64,000 nucleotides of DNA, taken from contig JAOAAW010000063.1 of NCBI GenBank assembly GCA_026418655.1, positions 1 to 64,000 on the forward strand. Reading direction: 5' to 3'. Position 1 is the stretch's first letter. Each line of letters starts with the position of its first letter. The position numbers were made by a program, and so were the translations under genes. This DNA is from a bacterium. GTDB taxonomy: Bacteria; Ratteibacteria; UBA8468; B48-G9; DTJG01. Of the stretch, positions 1 to 8,856 are shown piece after piece. A model generated the notes under the pieces. It had not been told where the DNA came from. It saw only the letters and a list, made by a program, of their open reading frames with translations, and did no database searches.

Positions 1-240
1 ACCTGTGTCCTGCCCATTTACCACCTCTACTTCCTCTGCTATCTCTCCTATACCAAACATCAATTGTCTCCTGACTTCCTCACTCTCTGGCCAGTATCCT
101 ACTGCTACCGCCTGCGTCTTTATCCCCTTCAACTTCTTTAAATTCTGGTCCTGTCTCCTCAATGGCAAACTCACCACACAATTCCTTATCCCTGTCTTAC
201 CCTCAGAATTCCTCAGTCTTAATGAAATCTCTTCTTTCAT
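1..240 (-). CDS. Partial CDS cut by left edge; possible glycan-lyase-type protein, N-terminus only
   Basis: An open frame of 80 codons runs from an ATG at 240 to the window edge without a stop. Its ATG shares the last A of the TAA stop of the upstream beta-helix gene (TAATG), so the two are very likely translationally coupled. The visible N-terminus (about 80 residues) starts with a strand-rich segment, ISLRLRNSEGK, followed by VVSLPLRRQDQ. This loosely recalls the first barrel of exo-rhamnogalacturonan-lyase-like proteins, but too little is visible to assign a family. No signal peptide is seen. The real coding strand is minus; a plus-strand frame over the same bases is only its shadow. Confidence 0.6.
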   Translation of the reverse strand, partial: MKEEISLRLRNSEGKTGIRNCVVSLPLRRQDQNLKKLKGIKTQAVAVGYWPESEEVRRQLMFGIGEIAEEVEVVNGQDTG

Positions 241-2288
241 TATTTTCTCTCTTTGGATATTTTTATCGGAAAAATTTTGAAACCTATTGATTTGATTGTT
301 TTTTCTGTTTTCAGTGTGAAATCGAGATTCAATGGGTCAACAAATTCAGGATTGGCAAATATAGAATGTAAATCAAAATCCTCACTTTTAGCATCTTCAA
401 AAGAAAGTTTTTTATTATGCCTCATTATGATACCCCATTCATTCTGTTTTCCTGAGACATCCCAGAATAAATTGATATCGCTTATTATACCTTCAGCATT
501 TTCACAACCATAGCCAAAAACAAAAAATGGCTTTCCGTCAGACAAAAGTATATTCCTTTCAAGGGTAAATGAATTATGATTCTCTTTCCTTGAAAAACCA
601 ATAATCCCTTCTTTCCCAAAGGCAAAGATATTGTTGCGTATGATATTTTCCCTGCCATAGTGTTGGTGGAAAACTGTGCTGTTTGTGAATGCGCAGAGAT
701 TGTTTTCAACAATTATATGAGAACTGCCCTCATCAAGATATATGCACCACGCACCATATTCAGCCATTTCAATATTGTAGATTGTATTGCCCCTGATGAC
801 AGTACCTGGCTGAACTCCGAGTGTATAAATGCCGCCCATATCACTGAGAATTCCTTTCCCTATGTCATGGATGAGATTGTTTTCAATGATATTGTTCTTT
901 GAAACATTTTCAGCATACCCCCATACCCAACCACAGGATATGCCTGAATAATAAAGGTCGTGGATATGATTGTTGGAGATAATAACATTTGCTGCATGTC
1001 TAGAAAGTATCCCGACTGCGCTATAAAAGACATTTCCACAATCATGGATGTGATTTTCTGAAATTCTTATTGAATAAGTGCGCGTGCATGGACAGGATAA
1101 AGCATCTCCACCATTAATCTTAATTCCACCAGCCCCCATATCCCATATTTTATTACCCGTTATTTTTATTTCTGAACACCCATCTGATATTTCAATCCCA
1201 TAAAAACCACAATGCCTGATTTCACAATCTTCAATGCTACAATTTTTTGCACCCATAAAAAACATAATCCCTGGGACACCATGAGCTGCTTGTTCGCAGG
1301 ATGCCTTCTCATTATATGGGTGAATCCAATCTGCATGCTCTATTGTTATGCCTTTGAAATTCAGATTCTCAACAAACTGATTTTTCTCAGGAATTCCTTC
1401 AACTCTTATTGCCTGTACACTCACGGACGCAAAAATTTCAAGAGAATCAATTGTCTCTTCTTTTTCTGGTATGTAATAGAGAAGACCCTGTTGTCTGTCA
1501 AGATACCATTGACCGGGTTTTTTCAATTCCTCAAAAACATTTTCTACCCTGTATCTTGTTCCTTCTTCAATGTTCATAACAGATGTCTTTGAAGAAACAA
1601 TGAGCCCTGTTTTTTCATCAAATCTGTTCACAGGCATTCTTTCTTCTATCCATTTATGAAAAATGACAATCTCAATATCTTCAAGGTTTTTCCAACTTTT
1701 GATATCGCCCTGCTTGGAATAAAAACAATTACTGCCATCAAAAAGTCCTGTCTTTTTTTCTTTTTCAGGAACATCCTTTATTGTGAAAAAGCCACTTTCA
1801 GGTAATGTTGGTCTTTGTTTTCTTTTTCCATTAACAAAAAGCTGCCTGAAATACCACTTTCCCTGTTTAACTTCTGGTATTTCTACAACAAATGCAGTCA
1901 CGCCATTTACAGTTGTTTTCTTCCATCCAGTAATTTTTTTTCCGCAATCAAAAATAACCTCTTCATTTCCATATTTGGAGTAAAAAACATTTGAATCTTG
2001 CGGAGAAAAAACCACTGGTTGTGAAATTTGATATCTCCCGCCACGTATGAGAACATTTACCTTTTCACCAAAACCAATTATCCGAAGTTTTCTGATTCTG
2101 TCTCTTGCCGCTTCTATAGAAGCAAGCGGACCATCTGTTCTGTCAGGAAGTGGTTCAGGATATCGACCTGACCATGCATCGTTTCCATCTGTTGCCACAT
2201 AGATATTGCCTATCTTTTCTTCATTCATGGCACATGCCTGAAAAATAACCAAGAAAATTGCCAACCCCAGTTTTATTTTCAATTTCAT
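240..2288 (-). CDS. Right-handed parallel beta-helix lipoprotein (carbohydrate-active, secreted)
   Basis: About 682 residues from ATG 2288 (an in-frame TTG at 2306 is less likely because it lies in the -10 region). The N-terminus has basic residues, a hydrophobic stretch and a lipobox-like FQAC at about residues 16-19, so it is a probable lipoprotein. Next comes the DGNDAWSG ... TDGPLASIEAARD signature common at the start of secreted parallel beta-helix proteins. From about residue 330 to 580 there are many N-N-x-I-H-D type turns typical of beta-helix coils. Such proteins bind or cleave polysaccharides, often pectin-like; the substrate and activity here are unknown. A promoter lies at 2305-2332. 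It is followed by, and overlaps by one base, the gene truncated at the left edge. Confidence 0.75.
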   Translation of the reverse strand: MKLKIKLGLAIFLVIFQACAMNEEKIGNIYVATDGNDAWSGRYPEPLPDRTDGPLASIEAARDRIRKLRIIGFGEKVNVLIRGGRYQISQPVVFSPQDSNVFYSKYGNEEVIFDCGKKITGWKKTTVNGVTAFVVEIPEVKQGKWYFRQLFVNGKRKQRPTLPESGFFTIKDVPEKEKKTGLFDGSNCFYSKQGDIKSWKNLEDIEIVIFHKWIEERMPVNRFDEKTGLIVSSKTSVMNIEEGTRYRVENVFEELKKPGQWYLDRQQGLLYYIPEKEETIDSLEIFASVSVQAIRVEGIPEKNQFVENLNFKGITIEHADWIHPYNEKASCEQAAHGVPGIMFFMGAKNCSIEDCEIRHCGFYGIEISDGCSEIKITGNKIWDMGAGGIKINGGDALSCPCTRTYSIRISENHIHDCGNVFYSAVGILSRHAANVIISNNHIHDLYYSGISCGWVWGYAENVSKNNIIENNLIHDIGKGILSDMGGIYTLGVQPGTVIRGNTIYNIEMAEYGAWCIYLDEGSSHIIVENNLCAFTNSTVFHQHYGRENIIRNNIFAFGKEGIIGFSRKENHNSFTLERNILLSDGKPFFVFGYGCENAEGIISDINLFWDVSGKQNEWGIIMRHNKKLSFEDAKSEDFDLHSIFANPEFVDPLNLDFTLKTEKTIKSIGFKIFPIKISKERK

Positions 2289-2304
2289 TCTGATTTGAAA
2301 ACTC

Positions 2305-2332
2305 AATTTATCATAAAAAGATAGAAAGTCAA
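2305..2332 (-). promoter_or_regulatory. Sigma-70-type promoter of the beta-helix lipoprotein gene
   Basis: On the minus strand TTGACT (2332-2327) and TAAATT (2310-2305) are separated by 16 bases. The ATG at 2288 follows 16 bases downstream of the -10. The spacing and hexamers fit a housekeeping promoter; this is prediction only. Confidence 0.5.
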
Positions 2333-2354
2333 GGATTCAGAATCAAGGTTATGT

Positions 2355-2360
2355 TATAAT
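2355..2360 (+). promoter_or_regulatory. -10 element (TATAAT) immediately before glyQ
   Basis: A perfect TATAAT ends seven bases before the glyQ ATG at 2368, so transcription would begin at or next to the start codon. No convincing -35 is seen at the usual distance. No Shine-Dalgarno sequence precedes the ATG, which fits a leaderless message. Confidence 0.45.
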
Positions 2361-2367
2361 TATTGTC

Positions 2368-3210
2368 ATGGAATTTCAAAAGATTATTCTTGCACTCGAG
2401 AATTACTGGATAAGAAAGGGTTGTTTTTTGTGGCATCCATACGCAACCGAAGTTGGTGCAGGTACAATGAATCCTGCAACATTCTTTGGAATACTGGGAA
2501 AGAAGAAATGGAATGTTGTTTACCTTGAGCCATCTCAAAGACCTGCTGACGCAAGATACGGCGAAAATCCAATACGTTTATATCAGCACCATCAGATGCA
2601 GGTAATATTGAAACCACCCCCAGATAAAATCCAGGACATTTACATTCACAGTTTGAAAAGTCTGGGAATAGATGTTTTCAAGCATGATCTCCGTTTTATT
2701 GAAGACAACTGGGAAGCACCAACACTTGGAGCCTGGGGTGTTGGATGGGAGGTCTGGCTTGATGGACTTGAAATAACGCAGTTTACATATATGCAGCAGG
2801 CAGGGGGCATTGACCTTAACCCAGTGAGCGTTGAGATAACCTATGGACTTGATAGAATTGCCTGTTTTCTTCAAGGAAAGGAATCTGTTTTTGATATTGA
2901 CTGGGGTTCAGAAACAAACTATGGATTTCTGCACCAGGAAAGAGAACGGCAGTATTCTTTTTTCGGCTTCAAGGAAGCAAATGTTGATTTGCTGTGGATG
3001 TGTTTTGACGGCTTTGAAAAAGAAGCAAAATCCCTACTCGATAAAAAACTTTTTTACCCTGCATATGACTATATTTTGAAACTGTCTCATGTCTTTAATC
3101 TTCTTGAAGCAAGAGGTGCAATAAGTGTGAGTGAACGAACCCGTCTTATAACCAGAATAAGAAGTCTGGCAAATGAATGTGCACGTCAATACCTTGAAAG
3201 AGGTGGATAA
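2368..3210 (+). CDS. glyQ: Glycyl-tRNA synthetase alpha subunit
   Basis: 280 residues, the normal length for the catalytic alpha subunit of the bacterial alpha2-beta2 glycyl-tRNA synthetase, which activates glycine for tRNA-Gly. Hallmark segments are visible: FQKIILALENYW at the N-terminus, VGAGTMNPATFF (about residues 29-40), PSQRPADARYGENP (about 55-68), DNWEAPTLGAWG and LDGLEITQFTYMQQ. The catalytic domain looks complete. The partner glyS (beta subunit) normally follows directly but is not found anywhere in this window; instead a URO-D-like gene begins on the last base of the stop codon (TAATG). Expression probably starts from the TATAAT at 2355-2360. Confidence 0.95.
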   Translation: MEFQKIILALENYWIRKGCFLWHPYATEVGAGTMNPATFFGILGKKKWNVVYLEPSQRPADARYGENPIRLYQHHQMQVILKPPPDKIQDIYIHSLKSLGIDVFKHDLRFIEDNWEAPTLGAWGVGWEVWLDGLEITQFTYMQQAGGIDLNPVSVEITYGLDRIACFLQGKESVFDIDWGSETNYGFLHQERERQYSFFGFKEANVDLLWMCFDGFEKEAKSLLDKKLFYPAYDYILKLSHVFNLLEARGAISVSERTRLITRIRSLANECARQYLERGG

Positions 3211-4208
3211 TGAGCGGAAGAGAACTTGTTATAAAAGCAGTATTGTTTCAGGGTCCTGAAAGAGTTCCTTATACACTTCCTGATGAATATGGAAGTGATA
3301 TGATAGATGTCGGCATTCTACCTGATCCAAACTGGAAACCATCTTTTCCACCAACACAAACCAAATGGGAAGATGAGTGGCACTGTGTCTGGGAACGGCT
3401 TTCGGGAGATATTACAAAGGGGCAGGTGACAGGACATCCCCTGAAATTTTATGATGATTTTGATTCTTTCAAATGGCCTGATTTCAAAATAGCTGAAAGA
3501 TATACTGCAATGAAAGAACAGATTGCCAAAAACAGCCAGGATAAATTTGTCCTTGCAAACATTGATTTTTCTCTTATGCATAGACTTGAATACCTGCGCG
3601 GACATGAAAATGCATGGACAGACCCGTATCTTGAACCTGAAAACCTGCAAAAACTTCTTGATAAACTTGCACAGCTTGCCATTGACCAGATTGATATGGT
3701 TGCTGATGCAGGCACTCATGGTATCGTTTCTTGTGATGACCTTGGATTCCAGGATAGGCCCATGGTTTCTCCTGAGATATTTCATAAATTTTTTGCTCCA
3801 TATTATAAAAAGGTTTATCAGCACGCAAGGAAGAAAAATATCCTTACCTTTCTTCATTCCTGTGGTTATATTATTGACCTTCTTGACGATTTAATAGACG
3901 CTGGTTTGCAGGTAATCCAGATGGACCAGCAGGAAAATATGGGACTTGAAAATCTTGACAGGAGATTTGGTGGGAAAATTTGCTTCTGGTGTCCTGTGGA
4001 TATTCAAAAAACAATGAATACTGGGACCATTGATGATGTAAGGAATTATGCAATAAAACTTATTGATACTTTTGGTAGGTATAATGGTGGGTTTATTGCA
4101 AAGTGGTATCCTGCTCCTGATGCAATCGGTCATACAAAAGAAAAAATAAAAGTAATGTGCGAAACATTTGTTTCTTACGGCTCATCTTTTTACAAAAAGA
4201 AAAATTGA
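3210..4208 (+). CDS. URO-D family protein, probable zinc/corrinoid-type methyltransferase-like
   Basis: 332 residues of the uroporphyrinogen decarboxylase superfamily, which contains true heme-pathway decarboxylases and methyltransferases such as MtaA, MtbA and CmuA. A His-x-Cys motif (H216, C218 in FLHSCG) matches the zinc site of the methyltransferase branch; the URO-D N-terminal arginine-rich substrate signature is not seen. The expected third ligand is uncertain (C258 or C261 are candidates). It is therefore more likely a methyltransferase-like enzyme than HemE. The start ATG overlaps the glyQ stop by one base, implying coupled translation. It ends with no spacer against the convergent DegT gene. 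Paralogs lie at 16658-17743 and 25960-27114. Confidence 0.75.
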   Translation: MSGRELVIKAVLFQGPERVPYTLPDEYGSDMIDVGILPDPNWKPSFPPTQTKWEDEWHCVWERLSGDITKGQVTGHPLKFYDDFDSFKWPDFKIAERYTAMKEQIAKNSQDKFVLANIDFSLMHRLEYLRGHENAWTDPYLEPENLQKLLDKLAQLAIDQIDMVADAGTHGIVSCDDLGFQDRPMVSPEIFHKFFAPYYKKVYQHARKKNILTFLHSCGYIIDLLDDLIDAGLQVIQMDQQENMGLENLDRRFGGKICFWCPVDIQKTMNTGTIDDVRNYAIKLIDTFGRYNGGFIAKWYPAPDAIGHTKEKIKVMCETFVSYGSSFYKKKN

Positions 4209-5489
4209 TTAACCCTGTCCGAGTTTTTCTATATCAAGTGCATCAATATTATTCAGAACCTTTTTTATTGCCTTTCCAACCATTATTGCTACATCTTTTC
4301 CATTTGGTGCCCGTAGTGGCTCTGTCATTCCAAAATGGGTATCAGTGTGTCTTTGAGCAACCGGGAATTCTTCTGGGTTATATGAAACTTCTCTGCTGTA
4401 CTGGCATGACCATGGACATCCCTTCCCATAAGCATTTTTTGCCTGGAAAACAGTCATCCGGGGAAGGATGAAACTTTGCCAGACTGAAATTCTTGCGCCT
4501 TCTGCCTGAATGGCTTTCATCACTGCGTTTCTAAAAACAGCAGGGTTTCCTTTCCAGCCGAATTCTTCGGGTATAAGCCGTATCGTGTAGTTATACCAGT
4601 TGTGCTGGTGGTTTTCTGGTTCAGAAGGTAAGATAACTCCTTTTGTACCAGCAAGTTCCTGTGTCAATGCCCTGGCATTTTCTTTTTGAATTTCAAGATA
4701 ACTGTTAAGTTTTCGCAGTTGCGCCCTGCCAAAAGCAGCAGTCAGGTCATTGTTTCTGTACATCCATCCAAGTGCATAGGCATGGTAATCTCTTTTTTCA
4801 ACAGGTGTCCTTGTCTCACCAAAAGACCATAGCATCAATGCCTTTCTGTAAATGTCCTCATTGTCAGTAACAAACATTCCACCTTCCCCTGAACACAGAC
4901 ATTTGTTCTGATTGAAGCTAAAAGCAGCGCAATCTCCAAAAAGCCCCACTTTTTTTCCTTTGAATTCTGCGCCATGCGCCTGACAGCAATCTTCGATTAC
5001 CTTCAAATTATATTTTTTTGCAATTGAATAAATTTCATCCATATTAACTGGAAGTCCGTGCAGATGGACAACTATTATCGCCTTTGTCTTTTCTGTGATT
5101 GCTGCTTCAATCTTTTTTGTATCAATATTCATCGTATCAAAATCAATATCAACAAAGACAGGAATGCAATTGTGATGTAATACACATGTTGCGCTTGATG
5201 ACCAGGAATATGCAGGTACAATAACTTCATCTCCTGCACCACAATCACATGCAGCAACAGCCATGTGAAGTGCAGCAGTTCCACTATTGGTGGTTATGGC
5301 AAACTTATTTCCATTCCACTGTGCAAATTCTTTCTCAAATTCAACACAGTTTGGACCAAAGGCGTGATTTACCTGATGAAGCGATGCAAGAACAAAATCT
5401 TCGTCAATCTTATCAATTGGTGGCCAGTTCTTTATAAAACCATCAGGAATCATTTTTTCTCCGCCATTGATTGCAAGTTTCTCTGCCAT
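4209..5489 (-). CDS. DegT/DnrJ/EryC1/StrS-family PLP aminotransferase
   Basis: 426 residues of the sugar-nucleotide aminotransferase fold (type I PLP). Visible signatures are TTNSGTAALHMA (about 66-77), the PLP-nitrogen Asp in VIEDCCQ (D167) and the Schiff-base lysine K196 in SFNQNKCLCSGEGG. Members transfer an amino group to keto-sugars, often nucleotide-linked, or make amino-inositols. A strong Shine-Dalgarno (AGGAGG) lies just before the ATG, eight bases after the upstream ceramidase-like gene. It is the last gene of the dnaG-rpoD run, so it may be co-transcribed with housekeeping genes. The substrate is unknown; no sugar-nucleotide biosynthesis gene lies next to it. Confidence 0.88.
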   Translation of the reverse strand: MAEKLAINGGEKMIPDGFIKNWPPIDKIDEDFVLASLHQVNHAFGPNCVEFEKEFAQWNGNKFAITTNSGTAALHMAVAACDCGAGDEVIVPAYSWSSSATCVLHHNCIPVFVDIDFDTMNIDTKKIEAAITEKTKAIIVVHLHGLPVNMDEIYSIAKKYNLKVIEDCCQAHGAEFKGKKVGLFGDCAAFSFNQNKCLCSGEGGMFVTDNEDIYRKALMLWSFGETRTPVEKRDYHAYALGWMYRNNDLTAAFGRAQLRKLNSYLEIQKENARALTQELAGTKGVILPSEPENHQHNWYNYTIRLIPEEFGWKGNPAVFRNAVMKAIQAEGARISVWQSFILPRMTVFQAKNAYGKGCPWSCQYSREVSYNPEEFPVAQRHTDTHFGMTEPLRAPNGKDVAIMVGKAIKKVLNNIDALDIEKLGQG

Positions 5490-5497
5490 AAATCCTC

Positions 5498-6808
5498 CTA
5501 TTTCCAGAGCTTATAAAGTAACCTTGAACAAATATCTGCAACAATATAACCTGCTTCCATCTGGTGGCGTGTCCAGTAGATTGTCATTCCTGAATAGCCG
5601 CCACCAAGTACACCATAAACAGTTGGGCAATAACCATACCATCCATCAGCAAGCTGGCCAATCATTGTCACTTCAAAGGGACTTCTCCTTCTGATATCAA
5701 TGCCAAACTGACAGTAATATTCGTATGGATTTGTTGCAATGGCGCAATTCCCTATTCTTATCACGTGGACCGGTACTTCTTCGTATGGCTTGTCTTTGAA
5801 TTCTTCATAAAGTTTCAAAATACTCCAGTTCAATACATAATTCCATCTACCTGATTTTTCCTCACCTGCTTCAACAATTTCTTTTGCCTTCTTAACCTCT
5901 TCTGGTTCAGGCAATCTCACTTTCATCACAATTTTTTCGGATGCAGTTTTCAAAACAATATCATCCTCATATTCTATCGTAGCAATAATCCTCATTGTTT
6001 CACTGGCTAAAAGCGATCCTATTTCCTTCATCCTTTGAAACCCTGCAACCCTTTTCTTTTGCTGCATAAGATTCCAGGGAGAAAGGTCACCACTTGCTCC
6101 CTGAAGATAAAGAACAACGAGGTCTTTTTTACCTAAAATTTCTCGCATGAATCTGCGCGCCTCCCCTGGGAAATCAGCAGATGCGAAATTACCACCTTCT
6201 ACTGTTGTTGAATGACAGGCATTATTGTGAACAATGGCAATATGGTTGTTTTCTTTATCAACAACAGACATAACACAGTGTGTTGGGTCTTCTGGTCCTT
6301 CAAGTCCTGAAAAATCATCTCTTTTAGTATCGCCATACATTGTATGGCTTCCATCCATCCAGCATACCCTGCGGTTGTATCCAATTAAAGCATTTCCTTT
6401 ACCATAACCAATTCTTGCCTGCCTTATGGATGAAACGGTTTCCTCTACAAGTTCAACAAGCCATTTCTCAAGACGAACAAGATATTGTGCATTTATAGGA
6501 TCATCAGGCAAAAGGTCCGCTGTATTTGGCCCTGTGTGGGTATGAGTACAGAATATGTAAATGTTTTCAAAAGGAACTCCTGTCCTTTCTTCAATGATTT
6601 TCTTTGTTTTTTCAATAAAATTGGGCAGAAGGACACCAAGGTCGCAGCTTATAATGATAATTTTTTTTGTCCCATTCGATAAAAACAGGCAATTTGCTTC
6701 AAGGTCATCCCTGATATACTCACACTTTCTTATATAAAGTTGGCCCATCAAACTATCACCTATTTCGCAGTTTATCTTTTTTGTTTTTGCTCCAGCAAGG
6801 ATTTGCAT
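5498..6808 (-). CDS. Neutral/alkaline ceramidase-like hydrolase, paralog 1
   Basis: About 436 residues. The ATG at 6808 is chosen over an upstream TTG because AGGAG sits five bases before it. The protein resembles the catalytic domain of neutral/alkaline non-lysosomal ceramidases: an HTHTGP zinc-site motif (about residues 89-94), a later ACHSTTV histidine region and GASGDLSP (about 238-244), matching the amidase motif with its serine. It has no signal peptide and lacks the C-terminal domain of true ceramidases, so ceramide is probably not the substrate. Many related proteins in glycan-degrading bacteria sit beside sugar oxidoreductases. Two paralogs occur at 27127-28602 and 37610-38893. Confidence 0.75.
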   Translation of the reverse strand: MQILAGAKTKKINCEIGDSLMGQLYIRKCEYIRDDLEANCLFLSNGTKKIIIISCDLGVLLPNFIEKTKKIIEERTGVPFENIYIFCTHTHTGPNTADLLPDDPINAQYLVRLEKWLVELVEETVSSIRQARIGYGKGNALIGYNRRVCWMDGSHTMYGDTKRDDFSGLEGPEDPTHCVMSVVDKENNHIAIVHNNACHSTTVEGGNFASADFPGEARRFMREILGKKDLVVLYLQGASGDLSPWNLMQQKKRVAGFQRMKEIGSLLASETMRIIATIEYEDDIVLKTASEKIVMKVRLPEPEEVKKAKEIVEAGEEKSGRWNYVLNWSILKLYEEFKDKPYEEVPVHVIRIGNCAIATNPYEYYCQFGIDIRRRSPFEVTMIGQLADGWYGYCPTVYGVLGGGYSGMTIYWTRHQMEAGYIVADICSRLLYKLWK

Positions 6809-6815
6809 TTTTCTC

Positions 6816-7577
6816 CTATATTTCAAAGGTTAAACCATCTGATGCAGCAATTATATCAACAGACAATTTTTCTGACAAATCTTTTGTCTTTTCCCATATT
6901 CTTTCCTTCAACATTGTCATTCCGAAATGTGTAAGAATTGCCTTTTCTGGTTTTATTCCAGAAATTATCTCAAGTGCTTCAGGAAGCGAAAGGTGCATGA
7001 TACCCGGCCTCGGTTGACTGAAAACAACATTGACAATGATGATTTTCGTTCCTGCATAAGCGTCAATGATTTCAGGAAAAAATTCAGTATCAGGAATATA
7101 ACCGATAGAGGGAACACTATCAGCTTCAACAATAAATCCATAGGTTTCTGCTAAATGACGCAATTTCAGTGGTACTTTGAGTTTTAGATTTTTTACAGAG
7201 CACTGAAAATTTTCCTTCAAAATTTCCACCTTCTCAACAAACCGGGCAGCATAGGGAAAAATTACAGGTGGATTTTCTATTGCTTCTGCAGGACATAAAA
7301 GCATACCTTTCTTTTTAAAACCGCCATCTGTCATCGCTTCAATGATAACGTTGACATCATTAACATGGTCAATATGTTTATGTGAAACGAAAACTATGTC
7401 TAAATCAGAAAGTTTCAGGGCAGGGCGGGCCTTGTTTGCTTTAACAAGGCTTCCGGGACCAGGATCAACAAGCATTCTTGTATCATTTATCTCAAACCAG
7501 ATACCTCCAGAAGCCCGCAACTGCCTGATCATTACAAATCGAGCACCCGCTGTACCGAGGAATTTTATAAAATTCAA
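6816..7577 (-). CDS. MBL-fold (metallo-beta-lactamase superfamily) hydrolase
   Basis: 253 residues. The metal-binding HxHxDH signature appears as SHKHIDH (H66, H68, D70, H71), with further ligand candidates in the LRHLAETYG region and a C-terminal LTHFGM. The arrangement is RNase Z/AtsA-like, that is, a binuclear zinc phosphodiesterase or ester hydrolase; the substrate cannot be read from sequence. The start appears to be TTG at 7577, with AAAGGAA seven bases upstream. It begins 10 bases after rpoD and ends seven bases before the ceramidase-like gene, so it lies inside the dnaG-rpoD transcription unit. Confidence 0.8.
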   Translation of the reverse strand: MNFIKFLGTAGARFVMIRQLRASGGIWFEINDTRMLVDPGPGSLVKANKARPALKLSDLDIVFVSHKHIDHVNDVNVIIEAMTDGGFKKKGMLLCPAEAIENPPVIFPYAARFVEKVEILKENFQCSVKNLKLKVPLKLRHLAETYGFIVEADSVPSIGYIPDTEFFPEIIDAYAGTKIIIVNVVFSQPRPGIMHLSLPEALEIISGIKPEKAILTHFGMTMLKERIWEKTKDLSEKLSVDIIAASDGLTFEI

Positions 7578-7587
7578 GAAATTTCCT

Positions 7588-8856
7588 TTAGGTGAAGTTT
7601 ATCTGATCAAGAAAAGGCTTGAGTTTTGCAGCCCTTGGAGCGTTTTTCAATTTTTGAATGGCTTTTCCTTCTATCTGTCTGATTCTTTCTCTAGTCAGAT
7701 TGAAATACTTACCAACTTCCTCAAGGGTTCTTGCATAACCATCTTCATCCAGTCCGAATCTCAACCTCAAAATTTTTTCCTCTCTCTCATCAAGAATCTC
7801 AAAAGCCTTCTCCAGTTCTTCTCTTAAAAGGGTTCTTCTTGTATGGGTCAATGGACTCGATTCTTCATCGTCTTCAATAAAATCACCAACAGTGGCTCTC
7901 TCTTCATCGCCAACAGGCATATCCAGGGAAATAGGTTCTGGCCTCATTGATTTTTTTATCTTTTTTATCTTATCTGAATCAGTGTTCAGAACTTTTGCAA
8001 GTTCTTCGTCTGTTGGTTCTCTATCAAGACTCTGAGATAGCCATCTGTACGCTTTGCTAAGTTTGTTAATTTTTTCAATCATATGTACCGGTATTCTTAT
8101 CGTTGCTGAATGGTCAGCGATCGCCCTTGTAATTGCCTGACGAATCCACCATGTGGCGTAGGTACTGAACTTAAATCCTTCTTTGTACCTGAATTTCTCA
8201 ACCGCTTTCATCAATCCTATATTTCCTTCCTGAATTAAATCTCTTAGAGACAGTTTTGGATTTGAATACTTCTTTGCAATACTGATAACAAGCCTTAAAT
8301 TTGCCTGAATTAATCTATCTCTTGCTTTTATAAATTCCTGTTGATATTTTGCAATAGTTGCAAGATTTTTACCATTTTTTCTTTTCTTGCCCATCTTAAT
8401 CAACGCTTTTTTGTACTTTTCCATGGTTTTTGCAATTTCTACTTCTTCCTCAGAAGTCAAAAGATTGAAGGCGCCTGCATCCTTAAGATAAGCTCTTAAA
8501 GGATTCCTTAAATCTTCAAGGACAGCTCTTGTATCTTCTGTCTCTGTATCAGCAAGAAGATCGTCCCCTATTTCTATATTCATCTCTTCAAGTTCATCAA
8601 AAAGTTCATCAATTTTATCCCCAGGTGTATCAATAGGTAGAAACTTGTTGATATCTTCCAGAAGAACGGTTTTGTTTTCTTTGCCAAGGGCAAGAATCTG
8701 ACTTTTCGCCTTCTGGAACCTTTCCTCTGAAAAATGCAAGTCATTATTTTTAATTTCGTCCCTATTTGATTTCCTCACCTTCTTTTTTTCCATAACTGGC
8801 TGTTTTCCTCCTTTATGTTTTTTTTCATTCACACTGCCAGATTTATTTCTTCCCAT
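7588..8856 (-). CDS. rpoD: RNA polymerase primary sigma factor (sigma-70)
   Basis: About 422 residues. Region 1.2 (NPLRAYLKDAGAFNLLT), the region 2 core (NLRLVISIAKKYS, LRDLIQEGNIGLMKAVEKF, FSTYATWWIRQAI), region 3 and region 4 (LRLRFGL, LTRERIRQIEGKA) are all present, so this is a complete group 1 sigma factor. It directs core polymerase to housekeeping promoters such as the TTGACA/TATAAT-like sites in this window. The N-terminus is lysine-rich and lacks a long region 1.1. The ATG at 8856 is preferred over the upstream GTG/TTG because AAAGGAG is well spaced; it shares a base with the dnaG stop (TGATG). Confidence 0.95.
   Translation of the reverse strand: MGRNKSGSVNEKKHKGGKQPVMEKKKVRKSNRDEIKNNDLHFSEERFQKAKSQILALGKENKTVLLEDINKFLPIDTPGDKIDELFDELEEMNIEIGDDLLADTETEDTRAVLEDLRNPLRAYLKDAGAFNLLTSEEEVEIAKTMEKYKKALIKMGKKRKNGKNLATIAKYQQEFIKARDRLIQANLRLVISIAKKYSNPKLSLRDLIQEGNIGLMKAVEKFRYKEGFKFSTYATWWIRQAITRAIADHSATIRIPVHMIEKINKLSKAYRWLSQSLDREPTDEELAKVLNTDSDKIKKIKKSMRPEPISLDMPVGDEERATVGDFIEDDEESSPLTHTRRTLLREELEKAFEILDEREEKILRLRFGLDEDGYARTLEEVGKYFNLTRERIRQIEGKAIQKLKNAPRAAKLKPFLDQINFT

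Noticed and set aside
5..280. Plus-strand open frame at the left edge
   Set aside because: It mirrors the minus-strand partial gene starting at 240, which is coupled by TAATG to the beta-helix gene and reads as ordinary protein; the plus-strand version is low-complexity Ser/Pro/Phe shadow.
3318..3857. Antisense 179-codon frame inside the URO-D-like gene
   Set aside because: Opposite strand of a clear URO-D-family protein; composition rich in Cys, Phe and Ile with no motif, a shadow.
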